Assembly (NCBI GenBank): GCA_963082975.1
Contig: OY720350.1
Coordinates: 49,492,734 to 49,556,733 of the forward strand
DNA length: 64,000 nucleotides
Reading direction: 5' to 3'
Source: Labia minor
Taxonomy: Eukaryota; Arthropoda; Insecta; Dermaptera; Spongiphoridae
Positions within the stretch are counted from its first letter, which is position 1, and each line of letters opens with the position of its first letter. Below, in pieces: positions 62,424-64,000 of this stretch. Made by a program: the position numbers and the translations under genes. The notes under the pieces are model-generated. The model saw only the letters and a program-made list of their open reading frames with translations. It did not search any database and was not told where the DNA came from.

Positions 62424-63340
62424 TTAAATGGTAATTAAATATTTAATTTTTTTATATCATTATGAAGATAATAATTTGGATTAACATTTATTTTTAGAAT
62501 ATCATTTTATTATACAATTTAAATTGATTAATTATCTTTCTTTTACTTGCTGAGTGTCATTAAATATTGAAGAGAAATATTTAATATATTAATTACATTA
62601 ATACAACAAATATATATTCTAGCCCTAATTATAATTGTAAAAATTATGTTTTAATTACATACATTATAATTATACTATTTGTTAAATATATATTTAAAAA
62701 CTGAAATATAAAAGTATATAATCTATTTATAAATTTATTTTATAATTTTACTATTTATTTTTAATATTATTTTTAAAAGATTATAAAGTCCTGATTTTGG
62801 TAACCTCTTGTTTATAAATATGTTAATATTTAATTAAAATTACTTTTTTTTATATGTATATTTTATAATTATAATAGATAAGTATACACACATTCCAATT
62901 TTTTTATATATTAAATATTAAATTTTTATTTTAATTTCTAATATTCAAATATCATTTGAATTATTTAATTTATTCTTAAAGGTCTTATTAATTAATTTAA
63001 TAAAATATTTACATCATATATATATCTTTAAATTATTAATTATTTATTCTCATTTTATTTGAATAATTCTTCTTTCTATTTTAAAGTAAAAGGTATAAAT
63101 TTTATCCAAGTTTAATAAATAAAAAAACTGAAATTATATTTTTTTTGTCTTTTATAAAGTCAAAATTATTTTTAAAACGTCAATTAAAATGACTTTTTAT
63201 ATGTATATTTTATAATTATAATAGATATACATTCTAATTTTTATTATATATTAAATATTAAATTTTTATTTTAATTTCTAAATTTTATTTGTTAGTTTAT
63301 TTTCTAAGATCTATACATGAGATTTAAATCTATTAAAAAT
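62424..63340. other. 3' flank of gustatory receptor 3
   Basis: The first 540 bp duplicate the flank of receptor 2. A shorter internal similarity (ATATGTATATTTTATAATTA) repeats near 62856 and 63199. No gene. Confidence 0.6.
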
Positions 63341-64000
63341 ATGGTGGCAGACAAGGTTAAACTATATAATAATAATTTAAAAACAATAGAACAGACACCT
63401 TAGTGGTAGACTCAGCAGAAATTAATCTTGAAGAACCACTAGGAATGAGAATGGGAATATTTAAAAATAATAAAGCAGCGGGAATAGATGGGATGGATAC
63501 CGGCCGAATTAATCAAATCTAATAGTAAACCTTTAATAGAGTGTATGCATAATTAGTTCTTTTGATCTGGCATATGGAAAAGATGCCAGGAGGCAGCTAT
63601 TATCCCACTTTTTAAGAAGGGAAATAGAACCAATTGCAATCACTACAGGGGGATATATCTTTTGACGACATCGTATAAGATTCTCTCGAATATTATTTTT
63701 TAACATTTACGACTATATGCAGAAAAAATATTAGGAGAATATCAATGCGGTTTAAGGCCAAATCGATCAATTTTAGATCAGATATTTTCATTGAGGGAAA
63801 TTTTAGAAAAAAAACACGAATTATATATTTCTTTTAACCAATTATTTGTAGACTTTGGTAAAGCATATGACTCAATAGATTGGGATAAACATTTTCAAAT
63901 TTTGATCTTAATGAAAATTCCAAAAAAACTAGTACATATGATTCATTTTTAAATATATGATTATCTGTATTTGAATAGAAAGCTTTATATATGGCCAATT
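63341..64000 (+). mobile_element. LINE reverse-transcriptase fragment, runs off the window
   Basis: Readings NNKAAGIDGMD, then GEYQCGLRPNRSILDQIFSL, EILEKKHELYISFNQLFVDF and GKAYDSIDW are the fingers/palm region of a jockey/RTE-type LINE reverse transcriptase, including the first catalytic Asp block (LFVDFxKAYDSI). Several frame changes and stops lie before 63720, so the copy is dead at least in this part. The YxDD motif would lie beyond the window. Confidence 0.85.

Overview
The window is eukaryotic, strongly AT-rich insect-type DNA. Its genes have short exons with GT/AG introns, and transposable elements fill much of the space between them. An intact alpha-tubulin gene, tandem secreted S28 serine carboxypeptidases and divergent 7-TM gustatory receptors point to an insect. 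The AT content and the Helentron-like repeats would fit a parasitoid wasp, but the sequence alone does not settle the order.

Layout. 1-6.5 kb: gene-free, with an hAT element bearing a perfect 8-bp target duplication, a mariner transposase remnant and other repeat pieces. 6.5-30.1 kb: a tandem S28 array on the + strand. It holds two complete 8-exon genes with a full Ser-Asp-His triad (6556-13329, 16453-20938), a broken remnant (22538-23352), and a third complete gene whose catalytic Ser is Phe (24174-30087). Introns and spacers carry an LTR-retrotransposon fossil, LINE pieces and repeat families. 32.0-35.1 kb: alpha-tubulin on the - strand, four coding exons, 450 aa, with the first intron directly after the ATG. 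35-47 kb: gene-poor, repeat-rich sequence. 47.3-62.4 kb: three gustatory-receptor genes on the + strand. The first has no visible last exon; the second and third are close copies of each other. Between them lie the 3' half of a Penelope-like element, an internally deleted mariner with perfect ends, and LINE fragments. 63.3 kb to the end: a LINE reverse transcriptase that runs off the window.

The most notable pattern is two families of short repeats, here called A and B (13 and 6 pieces). Both share an architecture: a 5' subterminal motif, an internal microsatellite (GT or GTCC), the inverted copy of that motif near the 3' end, and then a small hairpin. This is how non-autonomous Helentrons (DINE-1/HINE type) are built. 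Comparing duplicated host sequence gives two natural empty sites for family A. A third family (F3) is composite: a GC-rich hairpin end, an antisense LINE tail and, in two of four copies, a nested hAT MITE.

Functionally, the S28 proteins look secreted (signal peptides, conserved cysteines) and their promoters share a TATA box and GATA-like sites, so a digestive or other secretory role is reasonable. The gustatory receptors would act in chemosensory neuron membranes. No link between the three host loci is visible beyond location. I found no CRISPR array, functional tRNA or rRNA gene, or prokaryotic operon.
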